Below, piece after piece: positions 17,928 to 25,872 of a DNA stretch of 64,000 nt. Location of the stretch: positions 315,265-379,264 of the forward strand of contig DASYBU010000014.1 of NCBI GenBank assembly GCA_036500605.1. Reading direction: 5' to 3'. Position numbers and translations under genes: made by a program. The notes under the pieces are model-generated. The model ran no database searches. It saw nothing but the letters and a program-made list of their open reading frames with translations, and was not told where the DNA came from. This stretch comes from JAFALK01 sp036500605. Lineage in GTDB: Bacteria > Pseudomonadota > Gammaproteobacteria > Burkholderiales > Burkholderiaceae_C. How positions within the stretch are numbered: position 1 is the first letter of the stretch; every line of letters begins with the position of its first letter.

Positions 17928-18814
17928 CGACGACGGCGACAACGACGAAGTACAGCCGCTGGTTCTTCTGGGGCCCGACGCTGATCTGGGCCAGCACCTG
18001 GCATGTGATCCTGTTCCAGCTCGATTCGGGCGTGCCGGTGCTCAACTCGGTGGCCTGGCGCTTTGGCCTCGCGGCCGTGATGCTGGCCGGCCTGGCGCGC
18101 TGGCAGGGCCAGTCGATGCGCCTGCCGCTCTGGGCCCACGGCATTGCGGCCATCGCCGGCATCGTGCAGTACAGCGGCAACTACTTCGCGGTCTATGAAT
18201 CCGAGCGGCACATCCCGAGCGGCCTGGTGTCCGTGCTGTTCAGCCTGATGGTGTTCGGCAACGCGTTGTGCGGCCGGCTGTTCTTCAAGCAGAAGGTCAG
18301 CCGACGCTTCCTGTTAGCGGCCTGCGGCGGCGTGCTCGGCATCGTGATGATCTTCTGGCCTGAGATTGCCGCCACGCAGGCGCGGCCCACCGCGGGGCTC
18401 GGGTTGATGATCGGGCTGGCCGCCGTGGTGGCCGCCATCATCGGCAATGTCATGACGCTGAAGCTCACGCGCAGTGGCTTGCCGCTGGTGCCCATCCTGT
18501 CCTGGAGCATGGGTTATGGCTCGCTGTGCCTGCTGCTGGCGTCGATCGTCAGCGGCACGGGCCTGCATTTCGCGCTGACGCCGGCCTATGGCTTGAGCCT
18601 GCTCTACCTCGCGGTGTTCGGCACGGTCGTGGCCTTTGTCCTGTACTTCAAACTGGCCCAGGCGCGCGGGCCGGCCGGCGCGGCGCTGACGAGCGTGATC
18701 ATCCCCGTGATCGCGCTGCTGATCTCGGCCTTGTTCGAAGGCTGGCAACCGACCGCGCTCAGCGTCGCCGGCATGGCGCTGTGCCTCGCGAGCCTCTGGA
18801 CGGCTACTCGGTAA
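17924..18814 (+). CDS. DMT-superfamily transporter, EamA domain
   Basis: A 296-residue polytopic protein with about ten hydrophobic helices arranged as two EamA repeats (repeat 1 from FFWGPTLIWASTWHVI to VLGIVMIFW, repeat 2 from LGLMIGLAAVVAAIIG to the end with LISALFEGWQPTALSVAGMALC). Such proteins export amino acids or other metabolites. The start is the ATGA overlap with the LysE-type gene; longer in-frame starts would run antisense-like through that gene. The 3' end overlaps the convergent arfB gene by 11 bases. Substrate unknown. Confidence 0.85.
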   Translation: MTTTATTTKYSRWFFWGPTLIWASTWHVILFQLDSGVPVLNSVAWRFGLAAVMLAGLARWQGQSMRLPLWAHGIAAIAGIVQYSGNYFAVYESERHIPSGLVSVLFSLMVFGNALCGRLFFKQKVSRRFLLAACGGVLGIVMIFWPEIAATQARPTAGLGLMIGLAAVVAAIIGNVMTLKLTRSGLPLVPILSWSMGYGSLCLLLASIVSGTGLHFALTPAYGLSLLYLAVFGTVVAFVLYFKLAQARGPAGAALTSVIIPVIALLISALFEGWQPTALSVAGMALCLASLWTATR

Positions 18815-19208
18815 CTCTTCCGCGCCCGGCCTTGATGCCCGAGCGCACCGCCTTGCCCTCAAGCCGCCGCTGCTTGGAGCCGAAGGTCGGCTTGGTCGGC
18901 CGCCGCTTCTTGGGCGTGTGGGCCACGGCCTGCACCAGCTCGACCAGGCGCTTGATCGCTTCGGCGCGGTTCATCTCCTGGCTGCGGTGCTCCTGCGCCT
19001 TGATGACGATGACGCCCTCGGTCGTGACGCGCTGATCGCTCAGGGCCAGCAGGCGCTCCTTGACCCCCTCGGGCAGGCTGCTGGCGCGGATGTCGAAGCG
19101 CAGGTGCGCGGCGCTGGAAACCTTGTTGACGTTCTGCCCGCCCGCGCCTTGCGAGCGAACGAACGTGAACTCCAGTTCGTCGTCCCGCGGCGTCCAGTCA
19201 AGCGGCAT
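18804..19208 (-). CDS. arfB: alternative ribosome-rescue peptidyl-tRNA hydrolase ArfB
   Basis: A 134-residue release-factor homologue that frees ribosomes stalled on non-stop mRNA by hydrolysing peptidyl-tRNA. The catalytic GGQ is at residues 23-25 within SQGAGGQNVNKV. The C-terminal tail is strongly basic (HTPKKRRPTKPTFGSKQRR ... RSGIKAGRGR), as needed to occupy the empty mRNA entry channel. The length matches E. coli YaeJ (140). The gene starts inside the last codons of alr (11-base overlap), so the two are co-transcribed, and it converges with the DMT transporter. Confidence 0.95.
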   Translation of the reverse strand: MPLDWTPRDDELEFTFVRSQGAGGQNVNKVSSAAHLRFDIRASSLPEGVKERLLALSDQRVTTEGVIVIKAQEHRSQEMNRAEAIKRLVELVQAVAHTPKKRRPTKPTFGSKQRRLEGKAVRSGIKAGRGRVTE

Positions 19209-20307
19209 GCTCGACGCTCACCGGCACGCGCCGGGCCAGGGCGCACATCAGCTCATAACTGATCGTGTGAGCGGCATGCGCCACCTCGTCGATCGGCAGG
19301 GTCGAGCCCTTGGGGCCGTGCCCCCAGAGGGTGACTTCGCTCCCCAGATTCGCGTGCGGCAGGCCGCTCAGGTCGATCGCCATCATGTCCATCGACACAC
19401 GACCCACGGTGCGCGTGCGAACGCCCTCCACCAGCACCGGCGTGCCCGTGCCGGCGTGGCGCGGGTAGCCGTCCGCATAGCCGCAGGCGACGATGCCGAT
19501 TCGCATCGCCTGCTCGGCCGTGAAGGCGCTGCCGTAGCCGACGGTGTCGCCAGCCTTCAGTTCCTGCGTGCCGATGATCTTGGAGCGCAGGGTCATGCCC
19601 GGGCGCAGGTTCCAGTGGGCGGCGTCATGCTCGGGGTAATCGGGCACGCCGCCGTAACTCATGATGCCGGAGCGGACCCAGTCTCCATTCGCGCGGGCCG
19701 CATGGCGCAAGGTGGCCGCGCTGTTGCACAGCGATTGCTCGCCCGGCAGGTCGCGGCAGGCCGCTTCAAAAATCTCCAGCTGATGCTCGATGCCGTCCTG
19801 GCCCTTGCGGTCCGTATCGGCGTCCGAGAAATGCGTCATCAGCGAAATCTCGTCCACCTGCGGCAGCGCGTTCAGTCGCGTCCAGGCTCCGCGGAAAGCC
19901 TGCGGCGTGAAACCCAGGCGGTTCATGCCGCTGTTGAGCTTCAGGAAGACGCGGTGCGGCTCGTGCGTCTTGTGCATGGCCAGCCAGTCGATCTGGGCTT
20001 CACAGTGCACGGCGTGCCAGAGCTTCAGGCGCGAGCACAGCTCGAGGTCGCGCGTCTCGAAGCAGCCTTCGAGCAGCAGGATCGGGCCGCGCCAGCCCAG
20101 TTCACGCAGCTTCACCGCTTCTTCGAGATCCAGCAGCGCAAAGCCGTCGGCGCCGCGCAGGCCCTCGTAGACGTTGGCGATGCCGTGGCCGTAGGCGTTG
20201 GCCTTGACGACGGCCCAGACCTTGGCGTCGGGCGCGTGGTGGCGGGCCTGGCTCAGGTTGTGGGCCAGGGCGGGGACGTGGATGATGGCTTCGATCGGAC
20301 GTGGCAT
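19198..20307 (-). CDS. alr: alanine racemase
   Basis: A 369-residue PLP enzyme interconverting L- and D-alanine for cell-wall synthesis. The PLP lysine motif VVKANAYGHG lies near residue 33-42. The second catalytic base is expected in the segment GYGSAFTAEQAMRIG, and GVPDYPEHDAAHWNLRPGMTL matches the substrate-contact region. The ATG at 20307 is preferred to a GTG 18 bases upstream because MPRPIEAIIHVPALAHNL fits the family N-terminus. It is transcribed with arfB and diverges from lplT across 174 bases. Together with dadA further along the window it gives both synthesis and breakdown of D-alanine. Confidence 0.96.
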   Translation of the reverse strand: MPRPIEAIIHVPALAHNLSQARHHAPDAKVWAVVKANAYGHGIANVYEGLRGADGFALLDLEEAVKLRELGWRGPILLLEGCFETRDLELCSRLKLWHAVHCEAQIDWLAMHKTHEPHRVFLKLNSGMNRLGFTPQAFRGAWTRLNALPQVDEISLMTHFSDADTDRKGQDGIEHQLEIFEAACRDLPGEQSLCNSAATLRHAARANGDWVRSGIMSYGGVPDYPEHDAAHWNLRPGMTLRSKIIGTQELKAGDTVGYGSAFTAEQAMRIGIVACGYADGYPRHAGTGTPVLVEGVRTRTVGRVSMDMMAIDLSGLPHANLGSEVTLWGHGPKGSTLPIDEVAHAAHTISYELMCALARRVPVSVEHAA

Positions 20308-20481
20308 GCCGGCATTGTCTTGCACCAGACAGGCGCCGGGAACGGTGCATGCTATAAACCGCCGCGGCTTCCGCGTTTCGATGGGTTACATGATCAAGTT
20401 TTCTGCGCGCCACTCCAGAGCGCCTGACTGCACGCCGGCTGCACCCCTTGCGCCGCTGCACTTTTTGATGCGCGAATTGCG

Positions 20482-21765
20482 ATGAAGCGCGGCTTTTTCA
20501 CCATCATGTCAGCGCAGTTCTTCAGCTCGCTGGCAGACCAGGCCTTGTTGGTCGGCGCGATCGAGCTGCTCAAGAGCACGCATTCACCGAACTGGCAGAT
20601 CCCGGCGCTTGGGCCCATGTTTGCGCTGTTCTATGTGGTGTTGGCGCCTTTTGTGGGCGCTTTCGCCGATGCCGTGCCCAAGGGCAAGGTGATGTTCTAT
20701 TCCAACCTCATCAAGATCGCCGGCTGCTTGATGATGTTGCTGGGCCTGCATCCGCTGCTGTCCTACGCGGTCGTGGGCCTCGGTGCCGCGGCCTATTCGC
20801 CGGCCAAGTACGGCATCCTGACCGAGCTGCTGCCGCCGTCCCAGCTGGTCAAGGCCAATGGCTGGATCGAGGGCCTGACCATCCTGTCGATCATCTTCGG
20901 CATCATGCTGGGCGGCCAACTGGTGGGCCCGCACATGGCGCCGCACCTGCTGGCGATCGACATTCCCTACATCGACACGGGCATCGACACGCCGCCGCAG
21001 GCCGCCATCGCCGCGCTGGTCAGCCTCTACGTGCTGGCCGCCGGCTTCAACCTCTTCATCCCGCGCACCACAACGCCGCTGCAGCCGCTGGCGCATGGCA
21101 TGGGCGCGCTGGTGCGTGACTTCGCCGCCTGCAATTCCAAGCTCTGGGCCGACAAGCTGGGCCAGATTTCCCTGGCCACCACGACGCTGTTCTGGGGCGC
21201 CTCGGGCAATCTGCGCATCATCCTGTTCCCCTGGGCGCTGGCCGCCTTGAGCTACACGACCACGCAGGCTTCCAACCTCGGCGGCGTGGTCGCTTTCGGC
21301 ACCGCCGCCGGTGCGGTGGCTGCCTCAATGATGATGCGGCTGGACCGCGCCACGCGCGTGATCCCGATGGGCATCACGATGGGCGTGATGCTGATCTGCC
21401 TGGTGTTCGTCCGCAACACCTGGACGGCCGTGCCCTTCCTGATCGTGCTGGGCCTGGTGGGCGGTTTCCTGGTCGTGCCGATGAACGCGCTGCTCCAGCA
21501 TCGCGGCCACAACCTGATGGGCGCGGGCCGCTCGATCGCGGTGCAGAACTTCAACGAGCAGGCCTGCATCCTCGGCCTGGGCGCGCTCTACACGGGCATG
21601 ACCCGCCTGGGCCTGTCTACCTTCGTGGCCATCGCGATCTTCGGCCTGATGATCACCGGGACGATGTGGATGGTGCGCGCCTGGCATCAGCGCAATTGCG
21701 CGCAGTATCCGGAAGAGATCAAGCGCCTGCTCGATATCGCGAAGAGCGACACCCTCAAGCACTGA
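20482..21765 (+). CDS. lplT: lysophospholipid transporter LplT
   Basis: A 427-residue major-facilitator membrane protein that flips lysophospholipids from the periplasmic to the cytoplasmic leaflet for re-acylation. Recognisable segments are MKRGFFTIMSAQFFSSLADQ at the start, AYSPAKYGILTELLPP, LVKANGWIEGLTILSIIFG and PMNALLQHRGHNLMGAGRSIAVQNFNEQA. About twelve helices are present. The partner acyltransferase aas is not in the window. The gene diverges from alr, a pairing common in Burkholderiales, and converges with the SGNH hydrolase 34 bases downstream. Confidence 0.93.
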   Translation: MKRGFFTIMSAQFFSSLADQALLVGAIELLKSTHSPNWQIPALGPMFALFYVVLAPFVGAFADAVPKGKVMFYSNLIKIAGCLMMLLGLHPLLSYAVVGLGAAAYSPAKYGILTELLPPSQLVKANGWIEGLTILSIIFGIMLGGQLVGPHMAPHLLAIDIPYIDTGIDTPPQAAIAALVSLYVLAAGFNLFIPRTTTPLQPLAHGMGALVRDFAACNSKLWADKLGQISLATTTLFWGASGNLRIILFPWALAALSYTTTQASNLGGVVAFGTAAGAVAASMMMRLDRATRVIPMGITMGVMLICLVFVRNTWTAVPFLIVLGLVGGFLVVPMNALLQHRGHNLMGAGRSIAVQNFNEQACILGLGALYTGMTRLGLSTFVAIAIFGLMITGTMWMVRAWHQRNCAQYPEEIKRLLDIAKSDTLKH

Positions 21766-21799
21766 GTTGAGCCCTCGAAGGGGCCCGCTCAGTCCATCC

Positions 21800-22753
21800 T
21801 CAGTTCGAGGAGGAAGACGACGAGGCGCGCTGGCGCCCGGGCGGCGGAGGCGGCGGGGCCAGCACGTTCTTGATGTGCTCCGACCAGGCCCGCGCGATCT
21901 TGAAGCTGCCGCTGTGGTTCAGATGGATCTCGTTGTGCCAGTCGCCGCTGCTGCCACTGGAGCCGGGCGTGGCCAGTGCCAGCGGTACAGCGGTGGAATC
22001 GAACACGTAGAGGCCCGGGAAGTTCTCCTTGTCGGCCGCCATGCTCTTGAGCAGCGCGGCCAGGCGGAACACCATCAGGCGGCTGATCGCGGCCCAATCG
22101 GCGCCCGGCAGTGCATAGGCCTTCATGGCCGGGTAGAGCCAGGGGCCGCCCAGCTCGGCCGCGCCTTCTTCGGCACCGGCCGGGCGCGGCATGGGCACCG
22201 CGTAGCAGTGCATGAACACCGGCTTGCGGGCCGAGGGGCCCTGGTCGCGCAGGCTCAGCAAGTGGCGGACATTGGTCTTCAGGTAGTCGGCGTAGGTGGC
22301 CCAGCCGGGTTCAGAGAAGTAACGCGCTACGCCAGCGGCAGGAGCGCCCCATTCGGTCTGGCGGCGCAGCAGGCGCAGGTGCAGAGGCACTTCGGCGCCG
22401 CTGGCGTCATGGGCCGAGGTTCGGGCCGCGGCGATCAGGTCGTTGCCGCCGCAGGACAGCAGCACGCCGTCCCAGACCGGCGCATCGGGCGCGGTCAGCA
22501 GCTTGACGAAATCGGGGGCCGATTCGAGGTCGACCATGTGGCGCAGGGCCTCGCCGCCGGCCGAGCAGTTGATGGCGCAGACCGGCTGGTCAAACACCAG
22601 TTCGCTGAGCAGATTGCCGTGGGCGCCAGGGCGCGAGCCGTTGACGGAGAACCAGGAGTCGCCCTGAGCCAGCAGCCGCCAACGGAAGGTGTCGGGCGCG
22701 GGAACGCTGCCCGATTTCAGGTCGGCGGGGGTGAAAGTGGCCAAGTGCTCCAA
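21800..22753 (-). CDS. SGNH/GDSL-type hydrolase
   Basis: A 317-residue esterase-like protein. SGNH blocks are visible: block I QGDSWFS near residue 30 (Ser), block III CGGND near 102 (Asn), and the C-terminal HLNHSG near 280 supplying the Asp/His-type block (NEIHLNHSG). No signal peptide is evident. The gene begins with TTG at 22753, with a good AGGAG ribosome-binding site eight bases upstream, so the non-ATG start is well supported. The C-terminus ends in a six-proline run and a six-serine run, a low-complexity tail after the catalytic domain. Substrate unknown; such proteins may be esterases, lipases or glycan deacetylases. Confidence 0.78.
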   Translation of the reverse strand: MEHLATFTPADLKSGSVPAPDTFRWRLLAQGDSWFSVNGSRPGAHGNLLSELVFDQPVCAINCSAGGEALRHMVDLESAPDFVKLLTAPDAPVWDGVLLSCGGNDLIAAARTSAHDASGAEVPLHLRLLRRQTEWGAPAAGVARYFSEPGWATYADYLKTNVRHLLSLRDQGPSARKPVFMHCYAVPMPRPAGAEEGAAELGGPWLYPAMKAYALPGADWAAISRLMVFRLAALLKSMAADKENFPGLYVFDSTAVPLALATPGSSGSSGDWHNEIHLNHSGSFKIARAWSEHIKNVLAPPPPPPGRQRASSSSSSN

Positions 22754-22836
22754 AGATCGCTCTCCTAGCTTTCATTTCTGGCAACGCAAGCCATGAGGCT
22801 CGATTGGTGGCGGAGCGTATCTCAAAAACAGCCGCT

Positions 22837-22865
22837 GTAAACCCTGGGGTGTCAGGGTTACACCG
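22837..22865 (+). promoter_or_regulatory. competing inverted repeats upstream of the glutathione peroxidase gene
   Basis: AACCCTG (22840-22846) pairs with CAGGGTT (22853-22859), while GGTGT (22848-22852) can instead pair with ACACC (22860-22864). The two stems share the CAGGGTT segment and exclude each other. They lie about 45-70 bases before the peroxidase start in the divergent gap with the SGNH gene. This could be a dyad operator or a small RNA switch; function is unproven. Confidence 0.3.
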
Positions 22866-22907
22866 CGGTCCTATCATTGTTGGTTACAAAACCGCTGGAG
22901 ACACCGC

Positions 22908-23423
22908 ATGTCTGACACCTCGGCCGCCGCACCAAGCATCTACGACTTCACCGCCCTCTCCATCACCGGAGAAGAGGCCCACCTGTCGACCCAGCGCGGC
23001 AAGGTGATGCTGATCGTCAACACCGCCAGCGCCTGCGGCTTCACGCCGCAGTTCGCCGGGCTCGAAAAACTCTGGGAAGACTACGCCTCCCGCGGGCTGG
23101 TCGTGATCGGCTTCCCGAGCAATGAATTCGGCGGCCAGGACCCGGGCACCAACGAGGAGATTTCTTCGTTTTGTGAGCTGAACTACAGCGTCAGCTTCCC
23201 GATGATGGCCAAGATCAAGGTCAACGGCAGCGACGCCCACCCGCTGTGGAAATGGCTCAAGGGCGAGAAGCGCGGCATGCTGGGCATGATCGGCATCGAC
23301 GCCATCAAGTGGAACTTCACCAAGTTCCTGATCGGCCGCGATGGTGAGGTGATCAAGCGTTATGCGCCGACCGACACGCCCGAAAAGATGCGGGCCGATA
23401 TCGAAGCGGCGCTGGCGTCCTGA
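22908..23423 (+). CDS. glutathione peroxidase-family thiol peroxidase (cysteine type)
   Basis: A 171-residue thioredoxin-fold peroxidase that reduces hydroperoxides using glutathione or thioredoxin. The active site NTASACGFTPQF carries the peroxidatic Cys43; it is a TGC codon, not selenocysteine. The FPSNEFGGQDPG block holds the catalytic Gln, and IKWNFTKFLI the Trp/Asn. No signal peptide, so it acts in the cytosol. DUF2332 follows after two bases, indicating an operon. The length is normal. The organism carries selD elsewhere in this window but does not use selenocysteine in this enzyme. Confidence 0.93.
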   Translation: MSDTSAAAPSIYDFTALSITGEEAHLSTQRGKVMLIVNTASACGFTPQFAGLEKLWEDYASRGLVVIGFPSNEFGGQDPGTNEEISSFCELNYSVSFPMMAKIKVNGSDAHPLWKWLKGEKRGMLGMIGIDAIKWNFTKFLIGRDGEVIKRYAPTDTPEKMRADIEAALAS

Positions 23424-23425
23424 AG

Positions 23426-24490
23426 ATGGGGGATGCCGTCGCGCTGTTCCGGCAACAGTTTGAACGTTTCGCGGATTTCGAGTGCACGGAGGATCCGCTG
23501 TACGTGGCGCTGTGCCGCGCGATTGCGGGGCAAGCTTCGGTCCTGGCCCTGCTGCAGAATGCGCCGGCCACCCAGGCGCGCCCCAACATCCTGCTGGCCG
23601 CCCTGCACGAGCGGGTGCTGAGCGGTAGCTCGCACGCACTGGCCGCGTACTACCCCAGCGTCGGCGGCACTCGCTTGCCCGATGCCGAGCTGCCGGCGGC
23701 CTTGCTCGATTTCGTTCAACAGCATGAGCCGGTCTTGATCGAGCACCTGCGCCATCGCAGCACGCAGACCAACGAGATCGGCCGGTGCGCCGTGCTGTGG
23801 CCAGCGCTGAGCGCGGTCGCCCGGCAATCGGGCCGCAGCGAGCTGGCGCTGTTCGATTTCGGCAGCAGCGCCGGACTCAATCTTGGCGTCGATGCTTACC
23901 GTTATGACTACGGCGGCTTCCAGCTTGGCGCCGCCGAAGGCCCGCTGATGCGCTGCCGCTGGTCGGGCGCCGCGCCGCCTTCCACTGATTGGCGCATCGC
24001 GGAGCGCCTGGGCGTTGATCCAGCCGCCATCGATGTGCAGGACGAAGAGGCCGTGCGCTGGTTGCGCGCCTGCTTGTGGCCTCATGACCGTGAACGTGCC
24101 GCGCGGCTCGAAGCGGCCGTCGCCTTGGCGTGTCAATCGGGCTGGCGCGTGCAGCGCAGCGAGTCGGGCCTTGATGTGCTGGAACAGTGGCTCGATCAAC
24201 TGCCTGAGGGCGTGCAGCCGGTCCTGTTCAACAGCTGGGTGCTGTCCTACTTCTCCCCAGCGCAATTCAAGCAGCACCGCGAGCGTGTCGCTGCGCTCGT
24301 GCACGATCGGCATCTCATTGAGATCAACGCGGAGCTGCCTTCGTTGGCGCCGGTGGGCACGCAGATTCCTTCGGCACCTCCCGTCGACGATCCGCAGTCG
24401 CCAACGCTATGGACGATGCACTCGCGCACGGCCATTCAATCCCTCGCCTGGTCCCACGGCCACGGCCGCTGGTGCCATTGGCTGGAATAA
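23426..24490 (+). CDS. DUF2332 domain-containing protein
   Basis: A 354-residue protein covering the whole DUF2332 family length. Conserved-looking segments are VALFRQQFERFADFEC at the start, ARPNILLAALHERVLSG, QTNEIGRCAVLWPAL, ELALFDFGSSAGLNLGVDAYRYDYG and the C-terminal VLFNSWVLSYFSPAQF. The FDFGSSAGLNL stretch looks like the glycine loop of a Rossmann methyltransferase fold, which suggests SAM binding (inference). No biochemical function is established that I know of. It follows the peroxidase by two bases and precedes the aminotransferase by 25 bases. Confidence 0.8.
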   Translation: MGDAVALFRQQFERFADFECTEDPLYVALCRAIAGQASVLALLQNAPATQARPNILLAALHERVLSGSSHALAAYYPSVGGTRLPDAELPAALLDFVQQHEPVLIEHLRHRSTQTNEIGRCAVLWPALSAVARQSGRSELALFDFGSSAGLNLGVDAYRYDYGGFQLGAAEGPLMRCRWSGAAPPSTDWRIAERLGVDPAAIDVQDEEAVRWLRACLWPHDRERAARLEAAVALACQSGWRVQRSESGLDVLEQWLDQLPEGVQPVLFNSWVLSYFSPAQFKQHRERVAALVHDRHLIEINAELPSLAPVGTQIPSAPPVDDPQSPTLWTMHSRTAIQSLAWSHGHGRWCHWLE

Positions 24491-24515
24491 TCGGCCTCTC
24501 ACCAGGAGTTGCCCC

Positions 24516-25703
24516 ATGTTCCAGCACGTCGACGCCTACGCAGGCGATCCCATCCTGAGCCTCAACGAGGCTTTCCAGAAAGACCCGCGCCAGGCCAAGA
24601 TCAACCTGTCCATCGGCATCTACTTCGACGACGAGGGCCGCATCCCGATGCTGGCTTCCGTGCGCCACGCCGAGCTCGACGTGGTGCAAGCTGCCGGCGC
24701 GCGGCCCTACCTGCCGATGGAAGGCGCGGCCAATTTCCGCAGCGCCGTGCAGGAGCTGCTGTTCGGCAAGGGCCACGCAGCGGCCGACCGCACCGTCACC
24801 ATCCAGGCCGTCGGTTCCAGCGGCGGCCTCAAGGTCGGCGGCGATTTCATCAAGCGCTACTTCCCCGACACCCAGGTCCATGTCTCCGACCCGACCTGGG
24901 ACAACCACCGCGCCGTGTTTGAAGGCTGCGGCCTGCCCGTCGAGACCTACCCGTACTACGACCCGGCGACCGGCGGCCTGCGCTTTGACGACATGCTGGC
25001 CGCGCTCGACAAGCTGCCGCCGCACAGCGTTGTGCTGCTGCATGCCTGCTGCCACAACCCGACCGGTGTGGACCTGACGCCGGCCCAATGGGACGCGCTG
25101 ATCCCCGTGCTGAAGCAGCGCGAGCTGCTGCCCTTCCTCGACATGGCCTACCAAGGTTATGGCGATTCGCTCGAGCAAGACGCCTACGCGGTGCGTGCCT
25201 TTGCCGCCGCGGGCCTGAGCTTCCTCGTGGCCAACAGCTTCTCGAAGAACATGAGCCTGTACGGCGAGCGCTGCGGCGGCCTCTCGGTGGTCTGCCCCGA
25301 CGCGGCGCAAGCCGCCAATGTGCTCGGCCAGATGAAGGCGACGATCCGCCGCAACTACTCCAACCCGCCGGCCCACGGCGGCCAGGTGGTGGCCAAGGTA
25401 CTGAGTGATCCGGCCCTGCGCGCGCAATGGGAAGACGAGGTGACCTCCATGCGCACGCGCATCCAGGCCATGCGCCGCAGCCTGCACGAAGTGCTCAGCG
25501 CCAAGGTGCCGGGCCGCGATTTCAACTACTTCCTGACCCAGCGCGGCATGTTCAGCTACACCGGCATGACGCCCGAGCAGGTCGAGCGCCTGAAGGCCGA
25601 GTTCGGTGTCTACATCCTGCGCTCGGGTCGCATGTGCGTGGCCGGCCTGAACACGGGCAATGTCGAGGCCACGGCCAAGGCCTTTGCGGCGGTGCTGGGC
25701 TGA
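24516..25703 (+). CDS. tyrB: aromatic-amino-acid aminotransferase (class I, TyrB-like)
   Basis: A 395-residue class I PLP transaminase that exchanges amino groups between aromatic amino acids or aspartate and 2-oxoglutarate. Start MFQHVDAYAGDPILSLNEAF is typical of the AspC/TyrB group and is preceded by AGGAG. The PLP lysine is in NSFSKNMSLYGERCGG, CCHNPTGVD holds the PLP-ring contact Asn, and the C-terminal RMCVAGLN contains the substrate-carboxylate Arg. It is a homodimeric cytosolic enzyme. A GC-rich 7-bp hairpin (25745-25762) without a T-run lies after the stop and may help end transcription. TyrB versus AspC specificity cannot be settled by eye. Confidence 0.9.
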   Translation: MFQHVDAYAGDPILSLNEAFQKDPRQAKINLSIGIYFDDEGRIPMLASVRHAELDVVQAAGARPYLPMEGAANFRSAVQELLFGKGHAAADRTVTIQAVGSSGGLKVGGDFIKRYFPDTQVHVSDPTWDNHRAVFEGCGLPVETYPYYDPATGGLRFDDMLAALDKLPPHSVVLLHACCHNPTGVDLTPAQWDALIPVLKQRELLPFLDMAYQGYGDSLEQDAYAVRAFAAAGLSFLVANSFSKNMSLYGERCGGLSVVCPDAAQAANVLGQMKATIRRNYSNPPAHGGQVVAKVLSDPALRAQWEDEVTSMRTRIQAMRRSLHEVLSAKVPGRDFNYFLTQRGMFSYTGMTPEQVERLKAEFGVYILRSGRMCVAGLNTGNVEATAKAFAAVLG

Positions 25704-25829
25704 GGCGACTGGAGCGGCTGAAACGGCTTCTCCGACAGCACAAACCCGCGGTCATCCGCGGGGCTCCACGCCCGGCCATGCGACAAAGTTATGGCCGTCG
25801 CCGCCCCTTTCATTGGCGAGAGCCTTCGC

Positions 25830-25860
25830 TTGTCCTTACGCTGACGTTGAAAGTTAGCGT
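25830..25860 (+). promoter_or_regulatory. dyad-containing promoter candidate upstream of dadA
   Basis: ACGCTGAC (25838-25845) and GTTAGCGT (25853-25860) form an inverted repeat with one mismatch around a 7-base centre. TTGTCC at 25830-25835 and TAGCGT at 25855-25860 would be separated by 19 bases, the long spacer characteristic of MerR-family-controlled promoters. The dadA ATG is only 13 bases downstream, so the fit is not perfect and no merR gene is nearby. Confidence 0.32.
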
Positions 25861-25872
25861 GACAGGGATGGG

